DNA of 33,555 nt from Nitrososphaerota archaeon (GTDB lineage: Archaea; Thermoproteota; EX4484-205; JAAOZP01). The stretch is from positions 1 to 33,555 of the forward strand of contig JAAOZP010000018.1 in assembly GCA_011605725.1 (NCBI GenBank), in the 5' to 3' direction. Positions within the stretch are counted from its first letter, which is position 1, and every line of letters starts with the position of its first letter. The translations under genes were made by a program, and so were the position numbers. Of the stretch, positions 22,473 through 31,179 are shown in pieces. Below the pieces are notes generated by a model that saw nothing but the letters and a program-made list of their open reading frames with translations, searched no databases and had not been told where the DNA came from.

Positions 22473-25411
22473 GAACACTTTTCACGTATTTTTAAAGTGA
22501 TTATTTCCCTGTTGCGATACGTGAATTCGAGGCTTCCTCCATCTATCTTAACGTCTCTGTTAATCTTGTTCAATTCAAGTATATCCATAGATTCTACGCT
22601 ATCCACCTCGGTGGCAAGATCAATACGCGTCTTACCCCTTGCATTGTAAAACTCGTAAAGCCTTAAAATAATGCCGTCACCATCCTCCGCGGCTTTCAAA
22701 GCTTCAAGCATCAAGTTTTCAGAGCCTATTTTCAGGAAGCTTTTACTGCTTTCTCTTCCTTCAGCTACTTTCAATGGAATATTTAGCTCATATGCCCTCC
22801 TTAACACTCCTGCTTTCTTCCAGTCTCCAACATGAGGGTAGATGGAGTATGTGAAGGTTGTCTCCTCAAGGTCTGTCGACGGGTCTGGAAAGACGGGTGT
22901 TCTTGTTAATGAAAGCCCTATTGAAGAGCCTTCTACAGAGACCCCGTATTTCCCATTGTTTAACAATGCTACTCCATAGTCGTGCTCAGAAAGATCAACC
23001 ATTTTCTGCACCGCCACCTCGTATTTTGCTTTCTCCCACGAAGTATTCCTAGTCGTGGGTCTCTCAACAACTCCGAAAGGAACGTCTGAAACAGCTTTCT
23101 CCGTGTTCACGTCGAAGTCAAACCAGGTTTTAACCAGAAGCTCCCTATCCTTCATGTTAATGGTGTTTTCGAAATCAATCCTTCTAGAATCGCAGAAAAT
23201 CCTCACCTCCTGCTTGATCTCAGACCTTCTGAACGGGTAGGTGAAGCATATAGACACCATTAGCGGACCATTGCTAACGATCCAACTCTTGGAGGCAGTT
23301 ATTTCGAAAAACGTTTCCTTATAGCCCTTCTCAACGTTCCAAGCATCAGCCCATCCTGGGATATTCTCGTAAGCAACTAGTCTGTTCCCCTGGTTTTTCA
23401 AAACCTCTCTACCGGCTTCCTTATCCCATATGGAAATCAGCCTTCCGGTTTTTGAAATCCTAATTGTGAAAAACCTGTTCTCAACCAGGTAGGAATCATC
23501 TTCCTCAAAAATTTTCACGCGAGAAGTCGCCGGGATTGCAGTGAGCGGAGCATAACCGACTGGAGGTGCCCTCGCCTTCAGCAAGAAGCCTTCAGGAACC
23601 TTCTGAGACCCGTCTACTTCCTCCCCTATAATAACGTAGTCCTCCCTCTCCCAGGGCAGTGAGTTGAAAACCAGTTTTGTACGTCCTTCTCCAGCTATCT
23701 TACTCATAGCTTCTCCAGAAATCCTCTCCGCCTCAGAGATCACTTTCTCAAGCTCAGGATAAACCTCACTGTAAACCTCTCTTATGGAGGAACCCGGTAA
23801 AACGTCGTGAAACTGGTTTTTAAGCAGGGTTTTCCAAAGCCTTGAAAACTTTTCTTTATCATAGGTTCCGGCGAAAGTTGCCCATGTTTCCGCTTCTCTT
23901 AAAGATAGCTCTGCCCTCCTGTTTAACAGCTTCATTTTAGAATGCGACGTGAAAACACCTCTATGATCCTCAAGATAAAGCTCCCCCCTCCATTCTTCAG
24001 AAACAGGGTCCCGTACAACCGATTCTAAAGATCCCTTAAGCTCTACCCTGGGTAGAACTGGAAGCAAGTCAACTGCCTCTGCCCTCAGAAGCATTTCTTC
24101 AGTGGGACCCCCGCCACCATCTCCATAGCCGTACGAGTAAAGCATGGGATGATCCTTGTTAACCCAGTTTTGCCACTGCTCGTAAACACTATCTGCCGTG
24201 AAATCAGAGTTGTAGCCTCCCTTCCCGTGGCCGAATGCCACTGCCTTAAGCCTGCTGTTATCCGGGCTGATCCAGAGGAACACGTTGTAAGGGAAAGTAT
24301 TCGTATCGTTCCAGAAGACTTTATGAGTCGCAAAGACTTTAACTCCTCCAAGCCCAGCTGCTTGGGGGAGTGTTTGTGAAAACCCGAATGTGTCTGGAAG
24401 CCATAGTATGTCGGCAGTTCTTCCAAAGTTCTCCAGGTAAAACCTTTGAGAATATAAGAGTTGTCTAGCCAGAGATTCGCCGGATATCATTTGAGTGTCA
24501 AACTCCACCCAGCCTGCTCCAAGCATCCATTTCCCCTCTGCGATTTTCTCCTTAACTCTTTCGAAGATTGAAGGTTCCTCGCTCTTAATCCAGTCGTAAT
24601 ATATAGCGGCGCTCTGAATATACTTAAAATCATAATGTTCCATCAGGGTTAACACGGTTGAGAATGTTCTGAAAACCTTTCTCCTAGTCTCTTCAAAAGG
24701 CCAGAGCCATGCAGTGTCTATATGTGCATGAGCAAGCGCAACCATGCTTCCCCTTTTACCGTATTTTTCAACAAGACTGTTCAGACTGTTCTTAAGCAGG
24801 CTGAGTGCTCTTCCATATTTCTCCGTATTCTGCTCTTCCAAAAAAACCGGAAGAATATCGTCTGACAACAGTCTTGGAACACTGTCAAGCCCCCCTATCA
24901 TTGTCTTGAAAGCAGTAGCTAGTGAAACTTGCTCCCTAGAGACAGTTTCAAAAGGGGCTTCTCTAAGAGCATCGCTCAAAACTCTTAGAAGATCCTCTTT
25001 AAGTTCCTCGTCCTTTGTTACGCGAGCCAGTTCTAGGACAGATTTCCCATACACCCAGAGTCTTAGAGCATTCATGTTTCTATTAACGCTCACGGGCTTG
25101 CCCGGGTTAACATCCGCTTTTTCACCGAATGCTAGAAAAGGCGAGAACTCGGCCTCCAACAAGTGACGGCCCTGTGGAACCGGTATGGCATGATGATAGC
25201 CGTCTAAGGCAAAATATGGTTTCGAATCTAGCTTTACTAAGGCAGAGCCCTTGTAATCAAGAACTAGAAGCTGAAAGTTTTCTCCTGCAGCGTTTAAGGC
25301 TATCGTCGCCTTGTTATTAGTGAAAGAATCCCATTCCAGTATTCTGACATTCCTGAAGGATACGGCATGCAAGAGGGCCAGCCTTGCCTCAAGTTCCTGG
25401 ATAGTCCGCAT
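22469..25411 (-). CDS. GH38 alpha-mannosidase
   Basis: A 980-residue GH38 enzyme. An N-terminal beta domain (1 to about 215) precedes the catalytic (beta/alpha)7 barrel with AHAHIDTAWLWPFEE, whose H230 and D232 are zinc ligands, and WLPDTFGFSQTLPQ, whose D340 is the nucleophile. Three-helix and long beta-sandwich domains follow (from about 520 to the end), as in archaeal and bacterial alpha-mannosidases of about 1,000 residues. It removes alpha-linked mannose from glycans. An ATG at 25432 is in frame but lies inside the TATA element TTTATATAAAT (25432-25442). The ATG at 25411, 26 bases from its centre, is therefore the likely leaderless start. It lies downstream of the PIG-L deacetylase on the same strand. 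No signal peptide, so probably intracellular. Confidence 0.93.
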   Translation of the reverse strand: MRTIQELEARLALLHAVSFRNVRILEWDSFTNNKATIALNAAGENFQLLVLDYKGSALVKLDSKPYFALDGYHHAIPVPQGRHLLEAEFSPFLAFGEKADVNPGKPVSVNRNMNALRLWVYGKSVLELARVTKDEELKEDLLRVLSDALREAPFETVSREQVSLATAFKTMIGGLDSVPRLLSDDILPVFLEEQNTEKYGRALSLLKNSLNSLVEKYGKRGSMVALAHAHIDTAWLWPFEETRRKVFRTFSTVLTLMEHYDFKYIQSAAIYYDWIKSEEPSIFERVKEKIAEGKWMLGAGWVEFDTQMISGESLARQLLYSQRFYLENFGRTADILWLPDTFGFSQTLPQAAGLGGVKVFATHKVFWNDTNTFPYNVFLWISPDNSRLKAVAFGHGKGGYNSDFTADSVYEQWQNWVNKDHPMLYSYGYGDGGGGPTEEMLLRAEAVDLLPVLPRVELKGSLESVVRDPVSEEWRGELYLEDHRGVFTSHSKMKLLNRRAELSLREAETWATFAGTYDKEKFSRLWKTLLKNQFHDVLPGSSIREVYSEVYPELEKVISEAERISGEAMSKIAGEGRTKLVFNSLPWEREDYVIIGEEVDGSQKVPEGFLLKARAPPVGYAPLTAIPATSRVKIFEEDDSYLVENRFFTIRISKTGRLISIWDKEAGREVLKNQGNRLVAYENIPGWADAWNVEKGYKETFFEITASKSWIVSNGPLMVSICFTYPFRRSEIKQEVRIFCDSRRIDFENTINMKDRELLVKTWFDFDVNTEKAVSDVPFGVVERPTTRNTSWEKAKYEVAVQKMVDLSEHDYGVALLNNGKYGVSVEGSSIGLSLTRTPVFPDPSTDLEETTFTYSIYPHVGDWKKAGVLRRAYELNIPLKVAEGRESSKSFLKIGSENLMLEALKAAEDGDGIILRLYEFYNARGKTRIDLATEVDSVESMDILELNKINRDVKIDGGSLEFTYRNREIITLKIREKCS

Positions 25412-25431
25412 GAAGCCTTTCAGTTGCGGCA

Positions 25432-25442
25432 TTTATATAAAT
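25432..25442 (-). promoter_or_regulatory. TATA box of the GH38 gene
   Basis: On the minus strand this reads ATTTATATAAA, a strong archaeal TATA element centred 26 bases before the ATG at 25411. It decides that start over the ATG at 25432. Confidence 0.6.
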
Positions 25443-25477
25443 CTTTTGAGAATATGCATACTGAGTTTCATGAGGCC

Positions 25478-26245
25478 TTATGAAACGTTATTTATTATGA
25501 AATGGCCTGCTCCCACTCTGAACATTCTCATGGGTTCCACGAATCTCCCTTTTTTCCGATTTCTTTTTCTCAACCACCTCACCATCTCCCTCTTTACTTC
25601 CTCTAAGCCTTTCTTCACCAGATCCTCTGGAAACGATAGGGATAATTGGCTCTCGTGCTTCATAATGGCCTCAGCCTTTTTATCTATAAACCTTGTGATG
25701 TCGGTGAAAAAGTTTGGGCTGCCTGTAGCGAACAAGAGTATGAAATCAGGCTTATGGGCTTCGATTCCTGAAAGGATCTGCTCCTTGTGGAAACTCGGCA
25801 TACCGGCGAAAACTGTTGCTTCAGAAGCCATAAGCCCGGTAACCCTGTGATCAGGATGAACCTCATACGGAAGCCAAGCGTCAAGCGTCATAACAATTTT
25901 CGGCTTGACTTTTCTTATTATTTCCACAAGCTTACCCCTTAATTCGAGAGACGGATATAAGTCGCCGTCAGGATAGTCTAGGAAAAACAGGTCTTTCACT
26001 CCCAGCACGTCTGCCGCCGCCCTCTGCTCCCTTTTCCTAGTCTCGCTCAAAGCCTTAGGATCCATGTTCACGTTGAAAGTCCCTTTGCTTCCATCAGTTA
26101 CGGTAACATAGTTCACAACACATCCTTCTTCAACCATTCTTGCAATTGTTCCACCAGCATGATACTCCGCATCATCAGGATGTGCCTGTATGACTAAAAC
26201 CCTGTCCCCTTTGCTCCATATCTTTTTTGATCCGGCTCTCACCAT
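25478..26245 (-). CDS. PIG-L/LmbE family deacetylase
   Basis: A 255-residue zinc deacetylase of the PIG-L/LmbE/DPD family, which removes N-acetyl groups from GlcNAc-type sugars. The zinc motif AHPDDAE gives H22 and D25 as ligands and D24 as likely base; the second motif, HPDHR, gives H130 and H133. FFLDYPDGDLYP is also typical. The ATG at 26245 is chosen because TATA-like AGATAAAAAATC (26266-26277) is centred about 26 bases upstream. A TTG at 26299 in frame would add 18 residues but would lie upstream of that promoter. It is divergent from a six-hairpin-like protein and followed by GH38. A substrate with N-acetylated amino sugars is plausible but not shown. Confidence 0.9.
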   Translation of the reverse strand: MVRAGSKKIWSKGDRVLVIQAHPDDAEYHAGGTIARMVEEGCVVNYVTVTDGSKGTFNVNMDPKALSETRKREQRAAADVLGVKDLFFLDYPDGDLYPSLELRGKLVEIIRKVKPKIVMTLDAWLPYEVHPDHRVTGLMASEATVFAGMPSFHKEQILSGIEAHKPDFILLFATGSPNFFTDITRFIDKKAEAIMKHESQLSLSFPEDLVKKGLEEVKREMVRWLRKRNRKKGRFVEPMRMFRVGAGHFIINNVS

Positions 26246-26265
26246 GATTATTGTCAACACAGGGT

Positions 26266-26277
26266 AGATAAAAAATC
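26266..26277 (-). promoter_or_regulatory. TATA box of PIG-L gene
   Basis: Minus-strand GATTTTTTATCT is centred about 26 bases before the ATG at 26245, giving a leaderless start. Confidence 0.5.
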
Positions 26278-26299
26278 TTCCCTCTTTGGCTGAGCTCAA

Positions 26300-26311
26300 G
26301 CTTAAATAAGA
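26300..26311 (+). promoter_or_regulatory. TATA box of the 652-residue protein gene
   Basis: GCTTAAATAAGA is centred 25 bases before the ATG at 26330; this ATG is probably leaderless. It is divergent from the PIG-L promoter. Confidence 0.55.
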
Positions 26312-26329
26312 CTTTAAAATCGAAAAACC

Positions 26330-28288
26330 ATGGGAAAGCTAATACTGTGCTGTTCGCCTGAAAACGATCTTTACATTGTGCTTGGAGAAAACGGGAGAAC
26401 TCCGGTACGTTATGACTGCTTAAACGAGGCGGTTAACAATGCTTCTCCTGGCGACGGGATACTCGTCTTATCTGACTCGTATCCTGTTCCAAGCCTGGTA
26501 GTGGAACCCACCCTGCTGGAGAAGATTGAAGAAAAAGATTTGAAGTTCTACATAGAGTATCCGTCAGTTCTTCCAGATATTGTGCTGGGTGAACCGCGGA
26601 CTGTGGAGTGGGAAAGACTGGTTGTCACTTCAAGGTTTTTCGAGCCGGAGCTTCCTCGAATGAGCATATTGAATATGCATGACTGCTGGTTTCTGCCTGT
26701 TGAAAAAAGAGGTTCCCACTTAATGTTAGCCAAGGTTGCGGGTTATGATAAAGCGGTTTTCGGCCTTCCTGAGGACCCGTATCCTGTTCTATTCGAGTAC
26801 TCCAGTAACATAATGATCTCAACAAGTAAACTGAGCCAGTTTAAAACAGGAAGGTACGCGCCTAGTGAAGCTTGGAAGCAGTTATGGATTAAGCTGTTGA
26901 AATGGCTGACTGGAGAAAAGTATGATTTATCCTGGATCCCGACTGTTAGAACAGCATTCGGAAGAAACGAACCGTTGCCTGAGTACATTGAGAAAGAGGC
27001 TTACAGGAGGTCTGTAGAGTGGTTCCGTAAACATGTTCTTTTCGGTGTTGAGAGAAGCAGGGGGGTGATTGAGGGGTATCAGTCTAATATAGATTACGAG
27101 GGACATCAGCTTAAGAGAGTGCTGGTGCGTCCAGACTGCTTGGCTGAAGCAGCTATGGTGTTCGCCTACGACTGGAGGCTAACAGGAAACCCTAGGAGCA
27201 GGCTGATTGCTACTAAAATCCTCGACTACGTATGGTCTTTTCAACAGTCTGAGGAAAACAGCCCAGCATACGGATTGGTTAACTGGATGGAAGGGCTCCC
27301 TGTCTTCTATGGGGATGATAATGCGAGAGTCATTCTTTCAACACTCTCGGCCAGCAGCAGCTTGGAGGAGGACCGTTGGGACAGTTCTCTGGCTCTCTGT
27401 CTTCTCGCAAACTTCAGAACCACTGGTCCACTGGGATTCAGGAAAAACAGGATCGACCTTCCGGAGTTGATTAGAAACGGATGGGAATACTATTGGAAAA
27501 ACCCTGTCACCTCGTACTCGCCACATTACCAGGCCTACCTCTGGGCGTGTTTCCTATGGGGGTTTCTATTAACCGGGTACCGGGGCTTCTTCGAGAAAAC
27601 CGTTAAAGCAATCCGGATGACTGTTGAAAAATACCCGGATTGGCGATGGACTAATGGACTTACTCAAGAGCTAGCTAGAATGACTCTGCCTTTAGCATTC
27701 CTAATTCGAGTTGAAGACAAGCCTGAATACAGGACGTGGATTAATAAAATAGGTGGAGACCTTCTTTCCCAACAGCAGCCATGCGGTGCTATTAGAGAAC
27801 TGTTGGGTCCTGATGGTAATGGAGAATACCCGCCGCCTGCTTCAAACGAGCAGTATGGAACGACAGAAGCCCCAGTAATCCAGCATAATGGTGATCCTGC
27901 ATGCGACCTGCTTTACACCTCAAACTTTGCTTTTCTCGGCCTGCATGAGTTAGCTTCCGCATGCGGAATCATAAGGTTTAAACATGCTGAGGACCAGTTG
28001 GCGGAATTCCTGTGCAGAATACAGGTTCGTTCAAACAACCATCCCTATTTAGACGGTTGCTGGATGCGAAGCTTCGACTATGAGAAATGGGAGTACTGGG
28101 GAAGTTCTTCAGACACGGGATGGGGAGCTTGGAGCGTGGAGTCAGGCTGGACGAACAGCTGGATCGCCTCCGTCTTCGCAATGCGTCTGCTTAAAGAGAC
28201 TCTTTTCAGTTTAAAAAGGTCTAGCGAAATCAGGAAAAGCCTGCACGAGGCCGTGGACGAATTGCTTCCGCAAGAAGCTTCTGTGTGA
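26330..28288 (+). CDS. Large protein of unknown function with six-hairpin-glycosidase-like region
   Basis: A 652-residue protein not recognised as a named family. Residues 1-200 form an alpha/beta part with LNEAVNNASPGDGILVLSDSYP near 31-52, a pattern resembling sugar-related proteins with a Rossmann-like first domain. From about 215 the protein is helix-rich with many Trp/Tyr/Gly residues (QAYLWACFLWGFLLTGY, WEYWGSSSDTGWGAWSVESG), resembling (alpha/alpha)6 barrels of glycosidases and lyases. Candidate acidic residues exist (such as GDDNAR and ESGW), but I cannot assign catalysis. No signal peptide. A TATA box 25 bases upstream supports the ATG. Its place among PIG-L and GH38 genes points to glycan processing. 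It could also be an uncharacterised glycosidase or a carbohydrate-binding scaffold. Confidence 0.75.
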   Translation: MGKLILCCSPENDLYIVLGENGRTPVRYDCLNEAVNNASPGDGILVLSDSYPVPSLVVEPTLLEKIEEKDLKFYIEYPSVLPDIVLGEPRTVEWERLVVTSRFFEPELPRMSILNMHDCWFLPVEKRGSHLMLAKVAGYDKAVFGLPEDPYPVLFEYSSNIMISTSKLSQFKTGRYAPSEAWKQLWIKLLKWLTGEKYDLSWIPTVRTAFGRNEPLPEYIEKEAYRRSVEWFRKHVLFGVERSRGVIEGYQSNIDYEGHQLKRVLVRPDCLAEAAMVFAYDWRLTGNPRSRLIATKILDYVWSFQQSEENSPAYGLVNWMEGLPVFYGDDNARVILSTLSASSSLEEDRWDSSLALCLLANFRTTGPLGFRKNRIDLPELIRNGWEYYWKNPVTSYSPHYQAYLWACFLWGFLLTGYRGFFEKTVKAIRMTVEKYPDWRWTNGLTQELARMTLPLAFLIRVEDKPEYRTWINKIGGDLLSQQQPCGAIRELLGPDGNGEYPPPASNEQYGTTEAPVIQHNGDPACDLLYTSNFAFLGLHELASACGIIRFKHAEDQLAEFLCRIQVRSNNHPYLDGCWMRSFDYEKWEYWGSSSDTGWGAWSVESGWTNSWIASVFAMRLLKETLFSLKRSSEIRKSLHEAVDELLPQEASV

Positions 28289-28293
28289 AACCG

Positions 28294-29637
28294 TCACTGT
28301 CTTAAGGCTACTCTCGCAGCAGTTATCAACGGATCCCAAACGGGGCTGAACGGGGGAGCATAAGGAATGTCTGAAAACACGATTTGCTTTACAGTAAGCC
28401 TGTTCATAATCGCTAATGATAATGCTACAATCCGGCTCCAAACCCCTTCGTAACCAACCATTTGTCCACCGATAACTCTCCCACTGGATTTCTCTACGAT
28501 GAGTTTAACCCATATGTCTCCACCCCCTGGAAAATAGCCTGCTCTCGACCTAGCCTTGATAAAAACACTCTTAGTTTCAAAACCGTGTTTCTCAGCCTCC
28601 TCCTCACCAAGCCCTGTCCTACCTACTTCAAGGTTGAAGACTCTAGTTATAGCGCTTCCAACAACTCCGGGAAACTCTTCGTTTCCTCCGGCAGCGTTTG
28701 CACCGGCAACGTAACCCATCTTGTTGGCTGTTTGAGCAAGAGGAATATAGACGGGCTTGTTCAACACAGCGTGTTGCGCTTCACAGTTATCTCCTGCGGC
28801 AAATATTCCTTTAACACTCGTTTCCATCCTGCTGTTAGTCTTTATCGCGCCGCTTTCACCCAGTTCAACACCTGCCTGCCTCGCTAAGCTGACATTCGGC
28901 CTCACGCCGACAGCTATAACCACAAGGTCAGTCTCATATTCAGCATCTTCAGTAACCACTTTCTCAACTCTTTCACTGCCCTTAAAACCGATAACCCTTT
29001 TATTAAGCTCGAGTTTCACACCGTTTATAGTAAGCTCCCTGCTTATTACTGCAGACAACTCCGGGTCGACATTAGGCATTGGACGTGGCAGTAGCTCGAG
29101 AATCGTAACCTCTTTACCGATCCTCCTAAGGTTCTCAGCTAACTCTAAACCTATATAGCCAGCACCTATTATTGTAACTCTCTTTGAATGGGTCAGGTCG
29201 TCTTTCAGCCTAACGGCACCCTCGAGAAAACGAACAGTATGGATACCTTTGAGACCAAGGCCCTCCATTTTTGGAACGAGTGGTTTAGCACCTGTTGCAA
29301 GAATAAGAACGTCGAAACCCATTTCCTTCTCTTCTCCTTTTCCAGAAACGTACACGAGGGTTTTCGACTTAGCGTTGACACTCTTTACATACGAGTTTAT
29401 CTGGACTTCGACTCTTCTGCTTCTTTTGAATTCTTCAGGAGTATAGGTCACGAGTCTTGAAACGTCTTCCACAAGGCCTCCTAGGTAATACGGGATACCG
29501 CATGATCCGTAGGAAACATGTCTGGAAGCCTCCAGCACGATTATTTCTGCACTTGGGTTAACTCTTCTGGCGCTGGCGGCGGCAGCCATGCCTGCAGCAC
29601 CACCGCCCACCACTACTATTTTCAGAGAATTACTCAT
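28294..29637 (-). CDS. CoA-disulfide reductase / NAD(P)H oxidase-like flavoprotein
   Basis: A 447-residue FAD-dependent pyridine nucleotide-disulfide reductase. The FAD motif IVVVGGGAAGMAA is at the start, the redox-active Cys is C46 in SYGSCGIPYYLGG (the single-cysteine site of CoA-disulfide reductases and NADH oxidases), and TIIGAGYIGLELAENL binds NAD(P)H. GIFAAGDNCE is the second FAD segment, and the dimerisation domain ends with DIPYAPPFSPVWDPL. It likely reduces CoA disulfide, polysulfide or oxygen; these cannot be separated here. The ATG at 29637 is preferred: a TATA-like GCTTAATAAT (29658-29667) lies about 25 bases upstream, whereas the in-frame TTG at 29655 lies almost on it. It is convergent with the six-hairpin-like gene. 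Confidence 0.9.
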   Translation of the reverse strand: MSNSLKIVVVGGGAAGMAAAASARRVNPSAEIIVLEASRHVSYGSCGIPYYLGGLVEDVSRLVTYTPEEFKRSRRVEVQINSYVKSVNAKSKTLVYVSGKGEEKEMGFDVLILATGAKPLVPKMEGLGLKGIHTVRFLEGAVRLKDDLTHSKRVTIIGAGYIGLELAENLRRIGKEVTILELLPRPMPNVDPELSAVISRELTINGVKLELNKRVIGFKGSERVEKVVTEDAEYETDLVVIAVGVRPNVSLARQAGVELGESGAIKTNSRMETSVKGIFAAGDNCEAQHAVLNKPVYIPLAQTANKMGYVAGANAAGGNEEFPGVVGSAITRVFNLEVGRTGLGEEEAEKHGFETKSVFIKARSRAGYFPGGGDIWVKLIVEKSSGRVIGGQMVGYEGVWSRIVALSLAIMNRLTVKQIVFSDIPYAPPFSPVWDPLITAARVALRQ

Positions 29638-29657
29638 AAACAAACATTTTGCCAATC

Positions 29658-29667
29658 ATTATTAAGC
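29658..29667 (-). promoter_or_regulatory. TATA-like box of flavoprotein gene
   Basis: Minus-strand GCTTAATAAT, about 25-28 bases before the ATG at 29637, supports that start. Confidence 0.45.
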
Positions 29668-29690
29668 TTTATTCGAATCCAGATCTTCAA

Positions 29691-29700
29691 AGCGCGCGCT
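29691..29700. repeat. GC-alternating palindrome AGCGCGCGCT
   Basis: A 10-base perfect palindrome followed by AT, in the divergent gap between the flavoprotein and acetyltransferase genes. It shares GCGCGCGCTAT with 9994. Confidence 0.55.
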
Positions 29701-29825
29701 ATCAGTAGCAAGAGTCTTGCATAATTCGGGTTAACACTTGTGTTAAATCGTATTTCTATTGTTCAATTTAAAATAGTCTTCTTGAGTTCATTAAAACCCG
29801 GAATAAGCCAAATCCTTGATTAAAA

Positions 29826-29837
29826 TTAATAAATAAG
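29826..29837 (+). promoter_or_regulatory. TATA box of the acetyltransferase gene
   Basis: TTAATAAATAAG is centred 25 bases before the ATG at 29857; no SD sequence is seen, so the mRNA is likely leaderless. Confidence 0.55.
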
Positions 29838-29856
29838 AATTACTAAAATATCTGAA

Positions 29857-30975
29857 ATGACTCCTGCTATAAGAAGCTTAAAACCGGAGGAGTGGGATGA
29901 TTTCATGCGATTTCTTGAAAGAAGCTACGGGCATTCTAGAAACTATTTTCCCCGTTACTATCCACAGCTCTACAGGCAAGAGAAAGAGGCTCTTTCATCA
30001 TTCATAGTTCTGGAGGAAAACGGGAGAATAGTTTCACACGTGGGGCTGTTCCCCCTCGAGCTATTTAGCTTAGGGACCCGCATAAAGATTGGCGGAATAG
30101 GCGGCGTCGCAACCCTGCCGGAAGAAAGGAAGAAAGGCTACATGTCGATGCTTCTGAAGCATGTGGGCAATCTGATGAAGCAGAAGGGCTTACCGCTGTC
30201 AGTCCTCTGGGGGGACAGGCAAAGATACTATCCTTTTGGATGGGATATTGCTGGCTTAAAATACTCGTTAACAATAACGGCCCGTTCTCTTGAAAGAGCG
30301 CATGTGAAGCCTGTTAAAGTAGAGGAGGTTTCCCCTGAAGATGCCGTTCTCAACGTGGAGAAACTTCACGGTTTCCTCAGGATGAGGGTTGAACGTAAGA
30401 ATCATGCGTTCATTTTAAAGAAGGAAGGTATAAGAATATGGATTGGAAAAGAAGGATACGCTATTTCTTCCGGCGAAATCGGCTCGCCAAGGATACTTGA
30501 AGCTGCATCGCCAGAGGGAAAAGAGGCGGAATTAGTTGGAGGCGTTATGGAACGCTGCTTCGGAGACTCCGCCTCCATAGAGGTTAACGCGTTTGACACT
30601 GAAAGGCTTGAACGCCTGCTTAAAGCAGCCTCGTACTGGGAAATAGTTCCTGAAGGACTGTTTAGAATAATCGACATAACCGGCCTGCTTGAAGCCTTTA
30701 AAGAGTTTATGTCCAGCAGAGCAGAAATGGTGAGAGACTTCGAACTCTCCATTGGATTAAGGCTCGGCGATGATGTCGACACAGCCACAATTTATGTAAA
30801 CAACGGCAAGGTTGACATTGAAAAAGGCGTTTTTTCAAGAAACTACGTAGAGCTTGACGAGCGTGAAGCCGTACGCATCTTCCTCGGCGGTGCTGCAGTA
30901 AACATCGGGGATCTAAGGGAACTTGGCATGCTGCTCCCTTTACCGGTACACATACCTTCTTTAGACCATGTATGA
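29857..30975 (+). CDS. GNAT acetyltransferase, Eis-like with SCP2-type C-terminus
   Basis: A 372-residue protein resembling Eis-type N-acetyltransferases. Residues 1-130 are a GNAT domain with the acetyl-CoA motif GGVATLPEERKKGYM (81-96; R91 and G94). A second, degenerate GNAT-like region (about 140-265) follows, then a C-terminal SCP2-like domain from about 270 (LEAFKEFMSSRAEM, GLRLGDDVDTATIYV, and the YVELDEREAVRIFLGG segment). Eis relatives acetylate amines on sugars, antibiotics or proteins; the substrate here is unknown. An amino-sugar acceptor would fit beside the PIG-L deacetylase, but that is speculation. The ATG is leaderless with TATA 25 bases upstream. Confidence 0.8.
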   Translation: MTPAIRSLKPEEWDDFMRFLERSYGHSRNYFPRYYPQLYRQEKEALSSFIVLEENGRIVSHVGLFPLELFSLGTRIKIGGIGGVATLPEERKKGYMSMLLKHVGNLMKQKGLPLSVLWGDRQRYYPFGWDIAGLKYSLTITARSLERAHVKPVKVEEVSPEDAVLNVEKLHGFLRMRVERKNHAFILKKEGIRIWIGKEGYAISSGEIGSPRILEAASPEGKEAELVGGVMERCFGDSASIEVNAFDTERLERLLKAASYWEIVPEGLFRIIDITGLLEAFKEFMSSRAEMVRDFELSIGLRLGDDVDTATIYVNNGKVDIEKGVFSRNYVELDEREAVRIFLGGAAVNIGDLRELGMLLPLPVHIPSLDHV

Positions 30976-31075
30976 AACAGCCCTAAAGCTTTTCTGAAAG
31001 ACGAAACATAATGCGCCTTAGAAACTAGCTGGTGCCCGTAGCGCGCCTGAAAGTTCCTCTATTCTTATCTTTAAA

Positions 31076-31095
31076 CCCGGTTTTTTCAGATTTTT
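31076..31095 (+). terminator. T-rich candidate terminator after acetyltransferase
   Basis: Two T-runs (TTTTTT and TTTTT) about 100 bases past the stop codon and before the next promoter. No clear hairpin. Confidence 0.3.
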
Positions 31096-31114
31096 CTCGG
31101 GGTTCTTTCTGAAA

Positions 31115-31123
31115 CGCGCGCTA
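31115..31123. repeat. GC-alternating element CGCGCGCTA
   Basis: An imperfect copy of the GCGCGCGCTA element (sequence continues TGG), located just upstream of the TATA-like TCTAAAAGATTA of the next gene. A weaker AGCGCGCC is near 31040. Confidence 0.4.
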
Positions 31124-31179
31124 TGGCTCTAAAAGATTAATAGGCTTGATGTAATCGGGGGTAAAGTTGCTGGCAGGTG

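Noticed and set aside
25311..25850. Plus-strand frame of 179 codons across the GH38 start and PIG-L gene
   Set aside because: Antisense to PIG-L with clear zinc motifs; its Leu/Ser-rich composition is typical of a shadow.
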